DNA from: Bartonella grahamii subsp. shimonis
GTDB taxonomy: Bacteria > Pseudomonadota > Alphaproteobacteria > Rhizobiales > Rhizobiaceae
Assembly: GCF_036327415.1 (NCBI RefSeq)
Contig: NZ_CP123961.1
Location: 1-64,000 of the forward strand
DNA: 64,000 bases
Direction of reading: 5' to 3'
Shown: piece by piece, positions 53,729 to 61,827 of the stretch
Numbering within the stretch: position 1 is the first letter of the stretch
Layout of the letters: every line of letters starts with the position of its first letter
Translations under genes and position numbers: made by a program
Notes under the pieces: generated by a model
What the model saw: only the letters and a program-made list of their open reading frames with translations
The model's database searches: none
Told to the model about the DNA's origin: nothing

Positions 53729-53753
53729 GGATAAAAATGTTTTTTTATGATCT

Positions 53754-54083
53754 CTATTGACTATGCTCTTTGATCAGTTGCTCGACTTCGTCAACACGAA
53801 AGCCAAGTTGAAAGAGCGGCGCATATTCGCTTTCCTGTAATTCATACTGACAACGCTTTTCTACAAAATCACCATTTGAATCAAACGGCATAGTTGTTGT
53901 TAGACAAACCTTATGCGTATCATCTTCAATCCCCTCTTCTCCCTCTCCAAGCTCTTTAACAAAGACCCAATAAAAACGGGTTGCTAAAAGATCCTCTAGC
54001 CTTCTTACCGTTTCAACTTTGTCAAATTCAAGCATATTCAGATAATCTTCCTTGCTATTTAAATGCTCTGGATAATCTATCAT
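53754..54083 (-). CDS. small acidic protein after the tail fibre
   Basis: The protein has 109 residues, acidic and without membrane segments (MIDYPEHLNSKEDYLNMLEF and so on). A strong AGGAGGGAG precedes its ATG, 9 bases after the fibre stop. By position it may be a fibre assembly chaperone or an accessory tail protein; no motif confirms this. Confidence 0.6.
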   Translation of the reverse strand: MIDYPEHLNSKEDYLNMLEFDKVETVRRLEDLLATRFYWVFVKELGEGEEGIEDDTHKVCLTTTMPFDSNGDFVEKRCQYELQESEYAPLFQLGFRVDEVEQLIKEHSQ

Positions 54084-54092
54084 CTCTCCCTC

Positions 54093-57000
54093 CTAAACAA
54101 AATGACGCGTATGGCTACATCCACGCGCCGCAACTTGTTCATTTCCACCATTGACGATCATGGCGGCTCGAGTAAAACGCCCATTATCCGTTGTATTACT
54201 CCAGCTACCACCCCCTAACAATGCTCTCATTTCAAACGTATTTTGCGTACGGCTTATGGGTATAGGAAACGTGCCCGATAAAAATTGCCAAACATAACCG
54301 CAACCATCCTCACAACCGATATGCGAGATCATTCGACGATTCGCCGTATCCTTATATCCACCTGAAACCTTAGAGGTTGGTTCTTTCTTGCCAACAATAT
54401 GTGTCTTTTCATTGCTTCCATACATAGCAGAAGCAAACGCTTCATCACTCAGTAAAGATTTTTTAACACGCGCCATATCTGTTACATGTTCGGTATAATT
54501 ACGGTTTGTTATTATATTGGTACGATACATTGATTTCGTATTTTCACCCGTCCCTGATTGAAGATAAATATCAACCCAAAGATCTGTAGAGGGGTCGTAG
54601 ACCATTCCCTCTGGTGAACTATACGGGCGGTGATTTAAACACCAAACTGAATTGGGTAAAATATCCCCTGCCCTATAACCAGACAAGGGGTGACCAGAAA
54701 TCGTACCAACATCCGCACAAAGCGTATGAAACCCTCCTATCTTGCGCGAATTATTGACGCTGTAACCGTTTGGATACGTAGAGTTTTCTGATACAACAAT
54801 TTTATGAGACTGCTTTCCATCAGAAACCAAATAGACATAATAATCCTTACCTGCCGAAAGAGAAGGAACGTTTATTCTTGTATCTGCCGCATAACTTGCA
54901 ACCAAAATATCATGAGTTCGTGGCAAAGTTAGATAGGTTCCTTTTTTCACGGTTAATTGCGCTTTGCCTGTCGCAACAAGAAACGGTGTGGAGATTGAAA
55001 GAACCGTTAAATTAGACCGTTTCAGTAAATTGTTTATCTCTTCCGCTAGCACTTTTGCCTGTGAGGCTACTGTATGGGCTGTTGTTGCCGTTGCTAGGGA
55101 ACTCTTGATACCACCAAGCTCTTGCTTCGTCGTATCGGCGGTTGTTTTGGCTTCTTCTGCTGTTCTTTTCGCTCTATCGGCAACTTCCTTGGCTTTTTCG
55201 GCTTCGCTCTTGGCTTGATAGGCTTTTGAATCTGCTGCCTCGGCTTTTTTCTTGGCTTCTTCTGAGTACATCCGCGCTAAACTTACGGGGGCTTTAAAAT
55301 TCTCAACCACTTGATTGATATCGATAACCCTACTCATCGCAGACGAGGCTATATTCTCTGCCTTTTCTGCCTGACTACGGGCTTGCCCCGCGTCATGTCT
55401 TGCATAACCAGCAGACTCCTTGGCTTCTTTGGCTGTTTTTTGTGCCTCTTCCGCTTCTTCTTCCAAAGACGCCGCTTTTTTACCCGCTGCTTCGGCTGCC
55501 CTCTGCGCTTGTTCTGCTATATATTTTGCATTACTCGCTATATCCTTGGCTTTTTCTACTTCATTCTTGGCTTCATACGCTCGGTCATCGGCTTTCTCCG
55601 CTATTTTCTTGGCTTCTTCGCCTGCCATTTCCGCTAATCTTGCTATAACCTTAGCATTATTGGCTGCCTCATTCGCGTCGTAAGCTTTACTCCACGCTTC
55701 ATTCGCTGTGCTTTTTGCCTTTTCCGCCTCACTGCGCGCTTGTGCCGCCTCATGGTTAGCATAACCAGCTGTCTGTTTGGCTTCTTTCGCTATCTTTTCA
55801 GCTTCACCCGCTACTGTCTCTACCTGTACTACCTTCTTCTGGGCGCTTTCAGAAACCTTTTTTGCTTCTTCCGCTATCGACTTCGCACTATTGGCAACTT
55901 GTTTTAGTTCATCCAAAGCACCTTGAGATTCTTGTGCAACCTTCTCAGCTGCTTCGGCTTTACTCTTTGCCTCTTCCGCTATACCCTTCACCGCTTCTGA
56001 ACTTACCTGCCCTGCTGTCTCTCCTAAACGCGCCGCAGACTCTGCTGCCGCTTTTGCTTCCAAGGCTATCCTAGAAGCTTCTGTTGCACTCTGTTGGGTT
56101 TGAAGAGCCGTCGCTGTTGCTGTATCCGCTGCACTCTTGGCTTCTTCTGCTGTGGTCTTCGCTGTATTCGCCGCCCTAACAGCGGTTTCTGATGCTACTT
56201 TGGCTTCATTAGCTACGCTCTCTGCTGTTAAAGCCTTTGCCTTGATAGAAATAATATCTACTGTCGCTTTCCTTGCTGTATTTTTTGCATCTTCTGCTGT
56301 TTCTGTCGCTGTCGCTACCGATTGTTGTACTTCCTCGACTAAACCTTTTGCCTCAACAGCTGTCGTTTTACTTTCATTGGCTAACGTTGCTGCCTGATCT
56401 GCTACTTTCTTCGCTTCAGCGGCTTTAGACAGTGTTTCAGAAGCATCTTGTTGCGCTGTTGCTGTCTCTAACGCCTGTTTTGCCTCTTGCGCCATAGTCT
56501 TGGCTTCAGAAGCTGTGACTGTCGCATCATCCGCCTTCTTTTCGGCTCTTGCGGCTTTCTCTTCTGCCGTTTCTGCTGTGCTCTTAGCTTCTTGCGAAAG
56601 TACATAAGCATCCTCTGCTTTATTTTTCGCTTCCACCGCTGTGTTTTTTGCGCTATCCGCTAACCGCTTTGCATTATTCGCTAACGTTTCTGCCGAATGC
56701 GCTGTCGTCTTAACTTCTTCAACCAATTGTTTGGCTTCATCGGCTTTAGTCTTGGCTTGTGTAGCAACATCTTCTACTGTTAAAGCCTTCTGTTCTACCC
56801 CTTCTGCTGTCCTTTTGACTCCCTCAACTGTATTCTTAACATGATCAACCGATTGCTTAAGATCATTCGCTACCGACAGGGCTTTAGACGCCGTTTCTTT
56901 TGCATCACCAGCTACCGAAGATGCTGTATCCGCTGCACTCTTGGCTTCATTCGCTGTGGTGAGGGCTTGCCCACTGCTCGCTGCCGCTGTTTCTGCAACA

Positions 57001-57695
57001 TTCTTCACCTCACCCATCACCTGCTTGGCATCATCAAAAGCGCTTTTGGTTTGTTCGGAAAGTGTTTTTGCATCTCCTGCCGTTGCCTTGGCTTCTCTTG
57101 CCTCTGTCAAAGCTGTCTCTACTGTGCCTTGTATTTGTGTCACTATTTGAGAGCTTTCCGTGACCGCTGTCGTCACTCTATCGGCTGTACTTTTAGTATC
57201 CTCCGCAATACGCTTGGCTTCTTGCGCTAACCTCTCGGCTGCTTCTGATTTCATCTTGGAATCTTCTACAGAGACTTTCGATACCTCTGCTGTTGTCTTA
57301 GCGGCATTGGATGCTGTTAATGCCGTATTTGCCTGCTCTAAAGCTGTCTCTGCTGTTGTCTTGGCTTCAGAAGCTACAGCAACTGCACTCGCTGCTGTGC
57401 TGGCTGCTTGCGCTATCGTCGTCGCTGCTGCATCCGATAATTCCTTGACACTGTCTGCTATAGTTTTCGCTTGATCTGCTGTTTGTTGCGCGCCATTCGC
57501 ACGCGCCATGGCTTTTTCAGCTTCTTGCCTCGCATTAACAACCTGCTCTAACGGCGCAAAGGTTTCATACGAATACAAAGAGGCCGTCCCTAAAAGCTTG
57601 GGAACAATAACGCTGTCTTGAGAAGTTCCTGCTATCACTTCTTCTCTCGTCGCGATAGGTATCAAATATTCATGTTCATGATCGGGTATCTTCAT
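54093..57695 (-). CDS. giant tail fibre: Ala-rich coiled-coil stalk with Mtd-like C-type-lectin tip
   Basis: The protein has 1200 residues. Residues 1-55 are an attachment region. About 56-890 are a long Ala/Lys/Glu-rich coiled coil of AKxxAExAK type repeats. The last 305 residues resemble BPP-1 Mtd as I remember it: SAGKDYYVYLVSDG, NSRKIGGFH, RPYSSPEGMVYDPSTDLWVD, then GCGYVWQFLSGTF and ALLGGGSW, ending AARGCSHTRHFV (Mtd ends near ARGVCDHL). That fold is a C-type lectin that binds host receptors and is varied by a retroelement in BPP-1. GAGGAGGAAAG precedes the ATG. No retroelement parts were found in the window. Confidence 0.85.
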   Translation of the reverse strand: MKIPDHEHEYLIPIATREEVIAGTSQDSVIVPKLLGTASLYSYETFAPLEQVVNARQEAEKAMARANGAQQTADQAKTIADSVKELSDAAATTIAQAASTAASAVAVASEAKTTAETALEQANTALTASNAAKTTAEVSKVSVEDSKMKSEAAERLAQEAKRIAEDTKSTADRVTTAVTESSQIVTQIQGTVETALTEAREAKATAGDAKTLSEQTKSAFDDAKQVMGEVKNVAETAAASSGQALTTANEAKSAADTASSVAGDAKETASKALSVANDLKQSVDHVKNTVEGVKRTAEGVEQKALTVEDVATQAKTKADEAKQLVEEVKTTAHSAETLANNAKRLADSAKNTAVEAKNKAEDAYVLSQEAKSTAETAEEKAARAEKKADDATVTASEAKTMAQEAKQALETATAQQDASETLSKAAEAKKVADQAATLANESKTTAVEAKGLVEEVQQSVATATETAEDAKNTARKATVDIISIKAKALTAESVANEAKVASETAVRAANTAKTTAEEAKSAADTATATALQTQQSATEASRIALEAKAAAESAARLGETAGQVSSEAVKGIAEEAKSKAEAAEKVAQESQGALDELKQVANSAKSIAEEAKKVSESAQKKVVQVETVAGEAEKIAKEAKQTAGYANHEAAQARSEAEKAKSTANEAWSKAYDANEAANNAKVIARLAEMAGEEAKKIAEKADDRAYEAKNEVEKAKDIASNAKYIAEQAQRAAEAAGKKAASLEEEAEEAQKTAKEAKESAGYARHDAGQARSQAEKAENIASSAMSRVIDINQVVENFKAPVSLARMYSEEAKKKAEAADSKAYQAKSEAEKAKEVADRAKRTAEEAKTTADTTKQELGGIKSSLATATTAHTVASQAKVLAEEINNLLKRSNLTVLSISTPFLVATGKAQLTVKKGTYLTLPRTHDILVASYAADTRINVPSLSAGKDYYVYLVSDGKQSHKIVVSENSTYPNGYSVNNSRKIGGFHTLCADVGTISGHPLSGYRAGDILPNSVWCLNHRPYSSPEGMVYDPSTDLWVDIYLQSGTGENTKSMYRTNIITNRNYTEHVTDMARVKKSLLSDEAFASAMYGSNEKTHIVGKKEPTSKVSGGYKDTANRRMISHIGCEDGCGYVWQFLSGTFPIPISRTQNTFEMRALLGGGSWSNTTDNGRFTRAAMIVNGGNEQVAARGCSHTRHFV

Positions 57696-57716
57696 CTGCT
57701 TTCCTCCTCACATCAT

Positions 57717-57953
57717 TCAGAGTACTTCGTCTAATAATGAACACTTTTTCAAATCTTCAAAATCTTCTCTTAATGTCTCTAAGCGCTTCTCTAAATCTTT
57801 CACAGATCCATCAAGCTCCGTTTTCAAAGCTGCTTTCAGTAAATCAAAAACGCCATCAAGCGGCGCATGTACAAAGCCTCCCCCCGAATACAAAACGACC
57901 CGTACTTGGGACGGGTCGCTAATCTCTGATATCGCAAACGGCTTTAATAACAT
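57717..57953 (-). CDS. small phage protein with C-terminal coiled coil
   Basis: The protein has 78 residues: MLLKPFAISEISDPSQVRVV, then a coiled coil (DGSVKDLEKRLETLREDFED). It lies between the collar genes and the giant fibre, 21 bases upstream of the fibre start. It may be an adaptor or fibre-associated subunit; function unknown. Confidence 0.6.
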   Translation of the reverse strand: MLLKPFAISEISDPSQVRVVLYSGGGFVHAPLDGVFDLLKAALKTELDGSVKDLEKRLETLREDFEDLKKCSLLDEVL

Positions 57954-57962
57954 TTCATATCC

Positions 57963-59096
57963 TCATGTCTTTATTCCATAAATTACACTCACATTAACGG
58001 GGCGCGTTTCAACACCACCAACCCTCTCTGCCATAAGGTGATGTTCATGATGCGCTCTGTCATTCAGCCCTTCTGTTATAGGCGTTGAATAATATAAAAA
58101 ATTAGCAAAGGGACTCCTGATAAACCACGGTAAGCGTGGCGGTTTGTCTTGTTCTGTAAACCAAAAGGGAACTTCTGACTGTGAACTTCCTGCTATTTGG
58201 TCAAATTCTTTATTACACTTGGATAAGGCATCCCCACTCAAACCTACACACTCTTCGTCTACCAATCTCTTTCGCCTTTGCAAGAAAGCTTCAGAAGAAG
58301 AAACATCCCGTTTTTTACGAGAAGAAAGACCTTCTGATAACGCTGGACCTATAAAATGTTCATGCGCTTTTAAAGAACAGGGTTGTACACTTGCAAAAGA
58401 ACGCCAAGGATCTAGATTGCGTTCATAATCCAGTCCTCGTAAAAACATCCCCCGAAAATCGGGAACATTAAACGTCCTAACGCCATCTCCCTCTCCCCAC
58501 GTCGTTCCTATTACACAAAATAAATCCCAATAAACAAGCCGTGAATAAGCACGCCCATCACAAGGCAACCAACCATCCGGCAAGCGTTCCATTGCAAACG
58601 GTCCTATCAGACCAGAAGGTAAGCGTTTTAATGAAGAAACTTTGCCCCTTGTCGGGTTGAGAACTTGCCACCCCGTAAGCTCTTCATCATACACAAGCGT
58701 ATAAAGACAACTATCTTGTATCTCTCCTCCCGATAAAGCTAATAAACCGGTTTCTGTCGCCTTATAAACGGGCTTGCCAACTAAATTATTCAAAGCAATT
58801 GTTGTCGCCCCTACATTCTTTCCCTTCGCTTTAAAACAAACCGATATGCCATTCTTATACTCTAAAAATGCCGATTGGCTTAGAAGCCTTATCGCACTCG
58901 TCTTTTGTTGATCATCACCCGTCACAATCCCTTCAAGCACTCCACCTGTATCCGATAAATATTCCCTCACCCGTTGCATCATAACACGAGCACTGTTATT
59001 GACCGTGTTAGGATGCTGTCCCTCTGACCAATTAATCAAAGCATCAGCCCCACCATTCTCAGATGCCGTTAAAGACCAATCATAAATCGTCGACAT
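57963..59096 (-). CDS. phage tail-collar domain protein (third of three)
   Basis: The protein has about 377 residues. The N-terminus MSTIYDWSLTASENGGADAL and RVMMQRVREYLSDTGG is shared by all three paralogues. The collar domain follows (LPDGWLPCDGRAYSRLVYWD, then TFNVPDFRGMFLRGLD). The C-terminus is RPVNVSVIYGIKT. The variable part (about residues 235-350) is longest here and contains VDEECVGLSGDALSKCNKEF, unlike the others. ATG 59096 is preferred to GTG 59108 because GAGG lies 6 bases upstream. Tail-collar proteins carry the adhesive tip of short fibres. Confidence 0.85.
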   Translation of the reverse strand: MSTIYDWSLTASENGGADALINWSEGQHPNTVNNSARVMMQRVREYLSDTGGVLEGIVTGDDQQKTSAIRLLSQSAFLEYKNGISVCFKAKGKNVGATTIALNNLVGKPVYKATETGLLALSGGEIQDSCLYTLVYDEELTGWQVLNPTRGKVSSLKRLPSGLIGPFAMERLPDGWLPCDGRAYSRLVYWDLFCVIGTTWGEGDGVRTFNVPDFRGMFLRGLDYERNLDPWRSFASVQPCSLKAHEHFIGPALSEGLSSRKKRDVSSSEAFLQRRKRLVDEECVGLSGDALSKCNKEFDQIAGSSQSEVPFWFTEQDKPPRLPWFIRSPFANFLYYSTPITEGLNDRAHHEHHLMAERVGGVETRPVNVSVIYGIKT

Positions 59097-59104
59097 CTTA
59101 AACC

Positions 59105-60118
59105 TCACGTCTTGATTCCAAACACAACACTCATATTAATCGGGCGCGTCTCACTTACACCTGAACTTACCAATTCAACATCACGCATATGAAGGTGGGA
59201 ATGGGGAAAGGCTAGCTTATGGTGCACGCGTATATCCTCTGCTCTCACATCCAGACGTTCTGCAAGCTTTACCCTTTGCTGTTCATTCAACACATACCCC
59301 CAGATGATCGTCATATCACCATGCCAACTCTCTTCCTCATCTTCATCATTCAAAATCGTAAAGGATTGCCCCCCATGGTCATGCTTTCTCATAGCATCAT
59401 TTTGTAAAGTGCCAAGATAACGAAAGCGGTCTATCTCGCGGTCATCATCAACACCTCGTAAAAAAACACCACGCAAATCAGGAACGTTAAACTTGGTCGA
59501 ACTATCACTTCCTCCCCACCTTGTTCCTATTGCTGCATACAGATCACTATAATCACTGCGCAAATAAGCCTTCCCATCACAGGGTAACCAGCCCTCTGGC
59601 AAAACTTGCATCCCAAAAATCCCTATGGTCCCTGTAGGATAAACGGGAATAACCGGTTCTTGTGATAAAGAGAGAGGCGTAGGATTTAAAACTTGCCAAG
59701 CATGATCCCTATAAACCAAGCTATAAATGCATCCCCTTTGAAGTTCGCCTCCCGATAAAGCACGCATGCCTAATTCCGTTGCCTTGTAAACAGGTTTAGC
59801 GGCTAAATCATTCAAGGCAATTGCGGTTTCTCCAACATTCTTACCCTTTGCTTTAAAACATATTGATATCCCATTCTTATATTTCAAAAAATGAGATTTA
59901 CTTTGAAGTCTTATCAACGTCGTCTGTTGTTCAGCATCAACCCTAAAGGTATTTTCAATCACACCACCCGTATCGGATAAATATTCACGTACACGCTGCA
60001 TCATCACACGGGCGCTATTATTCACGCTGCTAGGACGTTGTCCTTTTGACCAATCAATCAAATCATCACAATAGGCATTCAAGGAGGCATTTAAAGACCA
60101 ATCATAGATCGTCGACAT
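59105..60118 (-). CDS. phage tail-collar domain protein (second of three)
   Basis: The protein has about 337 residues, with the same N-terminus (MSTIYDWSLNASLNAYCDDL), collar core (LPEGWLPCDGKAYLRSDYSD; KFNVPDLRGVFLRGVD) and C-terminus (RPINMSVVFGIKT) as its neighbours. Its variable insert (FTILNDEDEEESWHGDMTII and on) is different. It has a GAGG ribosome binding site 6 bases before ATG 60118. The three genes are an obvious tandem duplication. Confidence 0.85.
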   Translation of the reverse strand: MSTIYDWSLNASLNAYCDDLIDWSKGQRPSSVNNSARVMMQRVREYLSDTGGVIENTFRVDAEQQTTLIRLQSKSHFLKYKNGISICFKAKGKNVGETAIALNDLAAKPVYKATELGMRALSGGELQRGCIYSLVYRDHAWQVLNPTPLSLSQEPVIPVYPTGTIGIFGMQVLPEGWLPCDGKAYLRSDYSDLYAAIGTRWGGSDSSTKFNVPDLRGVFLRGVDDDREIDRFRYLGTLQNDAMRKHDHGGQSFTILNDEDEEESWHGDMTIIWGYVLNEQQRVKLAERLDVRAEDIRVHHKLAFPHSHLHMRDVELVSSGVSETRPINMSVVFGIKT

Positions 60119-60126
60119 CTTAAACC

Positions 60127-61128
60127 TCATGTCTTAATCGCAAACAGAACACTCACATTTACTGGACGCGTCTCGCCTTCACCAGTGCTCTCCAAAACAA
60201 CCTCTTGGCTCTCATCAAGAGTATGAGAACTTACAATGTATCCCCCTAAATTCTCACGCTCTATGCCCATAAAATTCGCTAGAGAACTCCCCCCAAACAA
60301 GCCTAGACGATAGCCCAACACATCCGTCGTATTCCCATCCCAAAAGTTTTCGTTGCTGGTAAAATGAGACATCGAAAGGCTCTGTCCTTGATGTTGATGC
60401 GCCTCGATTAAATCTGTTTGCACACTTGCAAAAGAACGCCCTTCATCAATATTGCGCCCTCCATCAACACCCCGTAAAAACATCCCTCGAAAATCTGGAA
60501 CATTAAACGTCTCAACGCCATCCCCCTCTCCCCAAACCGTTCCTATTGTCTCAAATAAATCACGATAATCACGACGCAAATAAGCTTTCCCATCACAGGG
60601 TAACCAATCCTTTGGAATCCCGCGCATTCCAAATGTTCCTATAAAACCCGTGGGATAAAGACTGCTTTCTTCTTCTAAAGGGATAGAGGTAGGATTAACA
60701 AGATGCCAATGATCTCCATTATAAACCAATGTATAAATGCACCCTTGTTGGATTTCCCCTCCCGATAATGCACTGATGCCTAATTCTGTCGCCTTATAAA
60801 CCGGCTTAGCAACTAAATCATTTAAGACAATCGTGGTCGCTCCAACATTCTTACCCATAGCCATAAAGCGCAAAAGGATACCATTCTTATACTCTAAAAA
60901 CTGTGAGGTGCTTGCAAGTCTTATCACACTCGTTTGTTGGACATGATCATTTGTAACAATGCCTTCAAGCGCTCCACCCGTATCCGATAAATACTCACTT
61001 ATCCTTTGCATCATCACACGGGCGCTCGTATTCACACTGCTAGGGTGCTGTCCCTCTGACCAATCAATCAAATCATCCACGCGCGTATTATCCGCCGCTC
61101 TAAGCGACCAATCATAGATCGTTGACAT
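60127..61128 (-). CDS. phage tail-collar domain protein (first of three)
   Basis: The protein has 333 residues. N-terminus MSTIYDWSLRAADNTRVDDL, collar core IPKDWLPCDGKAYLRRDYRD and TFNVPDFRGMFLRGVD, C-terminus RPVNVSVLFAIKT. The variable insert (HFTSNENFWDGNTTDVLGYR) differs from both neighbours. It is the first of the series, 12 bases after the lytic transglycosylase stop. Confidence 0.85.
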   Translation of the reverse strand: MSTIYDWSLRAADNTRVDDLIDWSEGQHPSSVNTSARVMMQRISEYLSDTGGALEGIVTNDHVQQTSVIRLASTSQFLEYKNGILLRFMAMGKNVGATTIVLNDLVAKPVYKATELGISALSGGEIQQGCIYTLVYNGDHWHLVNPTSIPLEEESSLYPTGFIGTFGMRGIPKDWLPCDGKAYLRRDYRDLFETIGTVWGEGDGVETFNVPDFRGMFLRGVDGGRNIDEGRSFASVQTDLIEAHQHQGQSLSMSHFTSNENFWDGNTTDVLGYRLGLFGGSSLANFMGIERENLGGYIVSSHTLDESQEVVLESTGEGETRPVNVSVLFAIKT

Positions 61129-61140
61129 TTCTCATGAATC

Positions 61141-61821
61141 CTAGTTCCGGTAAAATGGTCCGTAAAACGCCCGCATGAATTGCGTCATCAAAGGATTATC
61201 ATCATCACTCTCTTCTTCTTCCGAAGCTTCTTCTTGTGATGCTAATAATGCCCTTAAAACCTCGAGCAAATTGTCTCTATTGCCAAATTTTCCCTGTGCT
61301 ATAGGATGACCATAAGCAACAGGAGATGGGCTCCTTGCCTGCTGCCCACCATACATCTGTAATACACGGTTCACAAAATCACTTGCACGCATAGCATTGT
61401 TTCCACCATTCAAGCCAACTGCATTGCTCCCAACAATTTGCGCCGCATTGGCATGGGGATTTTGAAGAAGCCGCGCAGCTCCTCCTGCCCCTTGTTGATG
61501 TGCTAAATACAACTCCGCTTCACTAGGGGCTCTCCCCAACAGGCGGCTTAAATGATTGCGATTATCAAGTGTCAAGCGCCCCATGGCATCTGCCGCTTGC
61601 ATGGGGTCAAACCTATCCTGCAAACCATATTGTTTGGCTGTGCTATCGATAAATTGATACAAACCACCAGCAGAAGAGCGGGGATTCCTTGCATTCGGAT
61701 TGCCTCCACTTTCCACTTGCGCAACACGGTATAAATAACTCTCTGGCAAGCCATAACGCGCTGCTGTTTGCCGTATCGCTTGATTAACAGAAGGACTATA
61801 ACGGGTCATAGCTTTATACAT
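61141..61821 (-). CDS. phage lytic transglycosylase (SLT-type)
   Basis: The protein has 226 residues. The SLT domain is complete at the N-terminus: the catalytic Glu37 in YRVAQVESGGNPNARNP, then SAGGLYQFIDSTAKQYGL and LYLAHQQGAGGAARLL. The C-terminal 50 residues are acidic and low in complexity (EEASEEEESDDD). It probably opens peptidoglycan locally during DNA entry. ATG 61821 (or the Met at codon 5, better spaced from AGGGGAG) starts it. It sits between the large structural gene and the collar genes. Confidence 0.88.
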   Translation of the reverse strand: MYKAMTRYSPSVNQAIRQTAARYGLPESYLYRVAQVESGGNPNARNPRSSAGGLYQFIDSTAKQYGLQDRFDPMQAADAMGRLTLDNRNHLSRLLGRAPSEAELYLAHQQGAGGAARLLQNPHANAAQIVGSNAVGLNGGNNAMRASDFVNRVLQMYGGQQARSPSPVAYGHPIAQGKFGNRDNLLEVLRALLASQEEASEEEESDDDNPLMTQFMRAFYGPFYRN

Positions 61822-61827
61822 TCTCCC

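Noticed and set aside
54964..57474. Several plus-strand ORFs opposite the giant fibre
   Set aside because: Shadows caused by the repetitive Ala-rich coiled-coil codons.
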